Of a DNA stretch of 64,000 nt, positions 59,496 to 64,000 are shown in pieces. The translations under genes were made by a program, and so were the position numbers. Position 1 is the first letter of the stretch. Every line of letters starts with the position of its first letter. This DNA is from Panagrolaimus kolymaensis (lineage: Eukaryota; Nematoda; Chromadorea; Rhabditida; Panagrolaimidae). Where the stretch lies: assembly GCA_028622995.1 (NCBI GenBank), contig JAJQJQ010000036.1, forward strand, positions 620,001 to 684,000, read 5' to 3'. Under the pieces are notes generated by a model. It made no database searches. It saw only the letters and a list, made by a program, of their open reading frames with translations, and was not told where the DNA came from.

Positions 59496-61451
59496 TCATA
59501 CATAATTTGAAAGCCGTCGCTGTCGTAGTTGGTGTTGCATAGATAAAACTGCAACGGACGTTCGTCGTTCAAACGAATGAAATTTACTGAAAAATTTGAA
59601 CTTGGAAAGAAGCATTTGGTTGTTGCAAAGCAGAAAATGCAATGCTGCTTGACGATATGGTTCTATGAGAGCTATCATGATTAAAGAATTTAGGATTGAA
59701 TGTGTTGCACCAAGGTGGTATATCCATGGATTTAGGCCTACAAAAAATGGAAGTGTATGAGAGAGGATAAAGCAAACATCTGAATTTTTTTCTTCAGAGT
59801 TAATACTTTTAGAAAGGGAGAACGCTAAACTTGCTTACCCGCGGTATCATGAATTCGAGTAGCCATTAAAATTAATGATAAAGCCGTTGGAGTAACTAAA
59901 GAAAATATTGGAACAAGTATCTGAAAAGTTTATCTGCCTACAGTAATCTGGCAATTTGTTGCATTTCCTTCAAGCTTTAAAAATGGCTGACTTTATTTTG
60001 TTTCTGATGATTTTGTGATATTTTAGTGTAAAGCTTTTTTTTTTGCTTTTTGCCTTCGCTATTCGGCAAAAAAATATAGCTAGCTTTTATAATGTTTGAT
60101 CAACCGTTCGATAAAAGGCGTTTTTTTTTGCTCCATCGATCGATGAAGAAAAGACTTTAACATTGTTTATTAGTTTTTTCAAAGATACTTCTTTCTTTTA
60201 AAAGGCATTTAATATATTTTTTTCTTCTTTTTACTTTTTTGAATTTTTAATTAACTTTTTTTTTTGATTTTTCTTTGATTTAACTAAAAAAATAAATACT
60301 CTATTATGAAATCTGCGTTAGAAAGTTCCAATTTTATTTTTTTCTAAAACTTTAAATCTTGATAAATGACACGTAAAATTTGATAATTTGGGAAAAGAAA
60401 ATATTTAAAAAAAATATTTCGTAAAAACAAACCATGACGTGTTAATGAAGAAAAAGCACGTTAAAGATCCAGTCGAATTTAAAGCTAGGCTTTCAACCTT
60501 CTCAGCACTTTCTGCTTATTTAATATTTTTTGTGTTAAAACCGCAAAAGAAAATTCAACCAAATATTATGAAAAAAAGCAAAACACTTACTTGAGTAATC
60601 AAAGAAATAAAAAGTTTTTGATGCATTTTATAAGTTTTCATTGACATTGTTAATTTTTGTTTTTCCAAAGTTCTCAGCGTTTTATAAATCAATATAATTG
60701 CAAAGGCGGCTCCCAAAAATAGTAAGAAAAATCCATATATTAAACTTATTTTAACTATCAAAGAATTGGGTGAAAATGCAAAGCATGAATGAGTTTTATA
60801 TATTTCATAAATTTGTGGGTGATCCTAAACAAAATTTTTTTTTGTGGTTTACGGTAGCCGCAATCGCTCGCTTACCTTTTCAAGTCTAAATTCACCATCA
60901 AAATTAAAAGTTTCAATAAAAAATAAACATGAAATTGGAAGGGAATAAATTAAATGGGTTATAAACATGATTGTTAAACCCTTTTTGCTATGTAAAATTC
61001 GAAGTTTATGACGAAGTAAAAGCAAACGATAAAGAAATGCACAAATTACTGAAACTCCATTAGCCCCAAGTGCTATGATAAAAATTGACTAAAAAATAAC
61101 TTCTTCTTTTTTGAGGTTCAAAGTTTTTTTTTCTCTTTAACTTACATAATGAATTCCGGCAACAATATTTTTTCCATAATATTTAAATATTCCTCCATTA
61201 CAAATTGATAAAGCTGGAAATAAAGGAACTGGAGTAAAAATAATAGTTAAATAAAAATCCAATATAAATGACCAAATAATTATATTTAATAAATAATATT
61301 TATATGAACCCATATTTCGGGGAGAATAAAATATCACGAGATAAGCTGCAAGAAAATCCAATGGAATTCCTATGGATGCATTGATATGGAGTCTAAGAGC
61401 ACAGTTATGGAAATAAGCTTCATCGAAAGTGGTTGTTGTTGTTTCAGACAT
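59496..61451 (-). CDS. Srh-type nematode chemoreceptor GPCR (358 aa)
   Basis: Exons 61451-61146, 61088-60876, 60824-60591, 59920-59839 and 59737-59496; phases close. Seven helices. Srh marks are FYSPRNMGSYKYYLLN after TM1, LTMSMKTYKMHQKLFISL before TM6 and IALIEPYRQAALHF after TM7. The intron before exon 4 is 670 bp, the others short. The TM7 region begins GLNPWIYHLGATHSIL. Expected chemosensory role by family. Its 3' end faces SDHAF2, leaving 186 bp between the stops. Confidence 0.85.
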
Positions 61452-62287
61452 ATCTTTCTTCTTCTTTTTTTTACGATACCCAAAAAACTTTAGATGCAAG
61501 TAATAAATTTTTTTTCGTCGTCGTCTGCTACTAACTAACTAACTCCAAAAACGACTAAAAAACATGACTTTCTCAAGGTAGATAGATAAATGTTTGTTAT
61601 TTTCATGCGCACTTTGAATATTATAAAAAGAAAAACAACCCCATAAAATTTTCTGTAAGTTAGTTATTTTTATTCGATGTTTTTTTGTTCTTTTTAAATT
61701 AGATTATTAGGTAGGTAACAAAATTATTTTCTTTATATTGGGATAATATATGGAGAATGTACTTAAAAAACCAAAAAAACAAGCAAAGGCTTGAATTTGC
61801 AAAGAAAAGAATGTTTGGAAAAAAACTTGCAAAAAGGAAAGATAAATCGCAATTTTTGGAAGATAAGAATCCCATTCGAAAAGTATCAACTTCAAAATCA
61901 TCCACACTATTAACGTATTTTCAACTTCCTATCTTTACTTGCATAATTGATAATCTCATAAATTGCATTTTATAAAAGTATTTTGTTTTGTGTAAAGAGA
62001 ATATCAATAATAATTCACCATCAAGAAATTGCAATTACTAATGTTCCTCAAATTTGTTCGATTCAACAACGCTCCTCCAAACTTTCCCAACATAAAAATG
62101 GTTTTAAAGCGAAAAATGTGCCTCATTAGTTTAGCTATTTTTTCTCAAAAAAAATTGTCATCCTTTTTTTCTTCTTTTTTCTTTGATTGCTTCGAATTTC
62201 ATTCATCCTTCAAAGTTTCTCAACTTTCTTTTTTTTTCAATTCAAAAATCTTCTTGATTAATATCTTCTTGTTTTAAGAAAGGAAAA
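61452..62287. other. Divergent intergenic region
   Basis: 0.8 kb between the Srh gene (minus) and the coiled-coil gene (plus). Overlapping ORFs at 61699-61975 on both strands are mirror images and unsupported. Confidence 0.5.
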
Positions 62288-63088
62288 ATGGCTGAATATC
62301 TTCAACTTTCAAATCGTCAACCTGATCTCCTTCGGGAAGCTGAAGAAATTTCAAAGAATCTTGTGAAAGCTGATAAACTTCATGAAAGAGTCAACGTTGT
62401 TCAATCCAGCTCTCATGAAGCTCCACAAATGGCTTTTGTTCAAAATGCTCATGAACTTCAAACTGAAACATCAAGAATGAATAAAACAATCAATCAACTT
62501 GTTGAAGAAAAGCGACTTCTTGCTGGTAATGCTCAAGCTGAACATTTGATCAAGTATGTTTGTTTTTCTTTTATTGTATTTACTTTAGAGTTTAAAGGTG
62601 CTTAATATTAAAATTTCAAGCTTTTGTTAAGATGTAAAAGGTTGATGTTAGCTTTTATAGCCTTTTTGGATGAATAGAAATCTTTCCCTGAGGATGTTTT
62701 TGTTATTTACTTGCATTTTGCAAACTCTTTGTATGTCCAATACGAAAGTTAGAGTGATGTTTATTATTCATTAGAAAGCGTTCTCACTAATGTACATATA
62801 TATTCAACTTCTTTTTGCCTTAGACACTGTAAATCATGTAATCATTTCGGGCTTGAAAAAGCTTTCAATTGCCTTTTCATACATACTTTCTTGCCTTTAA
62901 TCTCACATTTGTCATCATTTCTTTATTTACTAATGTTACTCATTTTTAGTGAAATCTACTCTGCAAGTCAAATCAACCGTGGTCCACCTGGTGTTTTTCC
63001 AAGTTCTCGTCTCCATCTTGATATGCTCCTTGGTCGTGATGAGAAAATAACCTTTGCTGATTATCTCAACTTTGATTACAATTTTTAA
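62288..63088 (+). CDS. Conserved-looking coiled-coil protein, unknown function (134 aa)
   Basis: Exons 62288-62553 and 62950-63088, joined in phase 2 across a 396-bp intron. Residues 10-85 are helical and charged with heptad-like spacing (LREAEEISKNLVKADKLHERV, given here only in part). The C-terminus is distinct: RGPPGVFPSSRLHLDMLLGR then DYLNFDYNF, with the look of a short binding motif. No signal peptide or TM, so probably cytosolic or nuclear. I do not recognise the family. AATAAA follows near 63135. Confidence 0.75.
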
Positions 63089-63408
63089 GCATGTAATATT
63101 GTTTCTTTAAATTATGTTGTGATTCATTTTTCAAATAAATTAATTATTCTTGTATATGCATATCTTTTTGTTGTTGTTGAATTTGTAAGCAAACAAAAGT
63201 TTGATGGCGTTCTTTAATATTGCAAGCGTTATCTCTCAACTTCGTCAATGTTTTGGTTTTGAGGTCATTCAAACAGGATTATCAAAGAAAGATAAATGTT
63301 GGTTTAGTGGTGGCGGATAAAAACAGGTTTGAAGGAAACCACGGATTTATCAGAATCGTTAATGGATAAAGAAAAAATTGAAAGTTTAGAGACGCATTTG
63401 ATAACAAC

Positions 63409-63978
63409 ATGAAGGCTGCTCTCGTATTAACGCTGTTGGGTAAGATTTTCTTGATTTGATTTTCTGAAACAACTATCATCATTTTTTTTAGCTTTACTAA
63501 AGCTTACAACCGCTGAATATTATGGAATTAAATTAGGTAAACTTAAAAATGTTACTCATGGCCTTTCTGGTGCTGTATATTTTGCAAATGAAAGTTTGTT
63601 ACAAATTGTTGATTTTTCGATTGATTCTCTATCTGGTTAGTTTGCTTTTTCTGACAATAATAGGATGCAAATTTGTGGAACTAATAAGATTATTGCTTGC
63701 AGACCTCGAACCCCGATTCTTTTTCTCTGATTCAGAATCATCTCATCCTGCATCGGGTTTATTTCAAATCCTTTCATCACCCGGAGGCGAATATTCCAAA
63801 AAACTGTTTGTATTTTTTTGAGAGAAGCTAAATTACTGAAAGGCATTTTAGTAAAAAAGGAACCATGGAATTTGGCTTTGAAAATGTTCGATTGCTTGTT
63901 GGTATTCCTAAAATAGATAAAGTTAAATGGACTCATTTTGGAATTGCCACTCAGAAATCATGGGTTAGGCAATATTAA
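63409..63978 (+). CDS. Secreted DM13-domain protein, possibly truncated by window edge
   Basis: Exons 63409-63439, 63492-63635, 63703-63805 and 63852 onward. A signal peptide (1-19, MKAALVLTLLALLKL) precedes a DM13 domain: KLKNVTHGLSGAVYFANE, LLQIVDFSIDSLSGDLEP, FFFSDSESSHPASG, then VRLLVGIPKIDKVKWTHFGI. DM13 occurs in extracellular or cuticle-linked proteins such as Skeletor and Knickkopf, often with a DOMON domain. The frame reaches TAA at 63976, but GTTAGG at 63964 could be a donor leading to further domains outside the window. The third intron would be only about 46 bp. If it ends here, it is a lone-DM13 protein. Confidence 0.72.
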
Positions 63979-64000
63979 CTTTCTCAAATCGATTTTATTT

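Noticed and set aside
1..64000. CRISPR arrays, bacterial operons, tRNA or rRNA genes
   Set aside because: The window is eukaryotic; no direct-repeat/spacer pattern, no tRNA with box A/B and cloverleaf, and no rRNA-like segment was seen on reading.

Overview
This window is nuclear DNA from a nematode. It is very AT-rich. Genes are split by short introns whose acceptors mostly read TTTTTAG or TTTTCAG, and many start codons sit just after such an acceptor, which fits spliced-leader trans-splicing. Nematode-specific families are present: Sre-, Srh- and Srg/Srv-like chemoreceptors, lineage-expanded F-box-like proteins, and a UDP-glycosyltransferase of the nematode type. The F-box-like families resemble those expanded in Panagrolaimidae and other clade IV nematodes; that placement is inference. 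All gene models were spliced by eye, with reading phase checked at each junction.

Left third (1-19.7 kb): a gene-poor polypurine stretch; a tandem duplication of an EF-hand rhomboid protease (2889-4404 and 5724-7255); an intronless secreted protein (7918-8496); an F-box-family-like protein (9178-9747, minus); an Sre-like chemoreceptor (10333-11643, minus); a p53/p63-family transcription factor that keeps a DNA-binding domain, a p63-type oligomerisation motif and a SAM domain (12642-14524); an Srh-like chemoreceptor (15243-17074, minus); an orphan exon, a degenerate minisatellite, a GC-rich hairpin and a small six-cysteine secreted peptide.

Middle (20-43.6 kb): an F-box gene (20044-21392, minus); a KANSL3/NSL3 homologue with three repeated N-terminal motif copies (22164-26439, minus); a UGT (27374-29304); a small membrane protein (29727-30350); an M16 metallopeptidase of 994 residues (31374-34877, minus); a broken HAT-repeat/F-box-like fusion gene (35881-41210) split by a 2860-bp Mutator-like element with long terminal inverted repeats and a 9-bp target duplication; and an S28 serine carboxypeptidase (41457-43542, minus).

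Right third (44-64 kb): an Srh-like receptor (44252-46414, minus); an MFS transporter (46924-49340, minus); a diverged paralogue of proteasome ATPase Rpt2 with altered Walker A and pore loop (50653-52162); an Srg/Srv-like receptor (52693-53777, minus); a plasma-membrane-type syntaxin (56721-58489) followed 263 bp later by SDHAF2 (58753-59309), a possible operon; an Srh-like receptor (59496-61451, minus); a conserved coiled-coil protein (62288-63088); and a DM13-domain secreted protein running to or near the right edge (63409-).

The genes form no single pathway. The most unusual items are the recent Mutator-like insertion that can be removed on paper to restore a coding exon exactly, the p53-family gene with a degraded zinc site, and the Rpt2 paralogue lacking the pore-loop aromatic residue.
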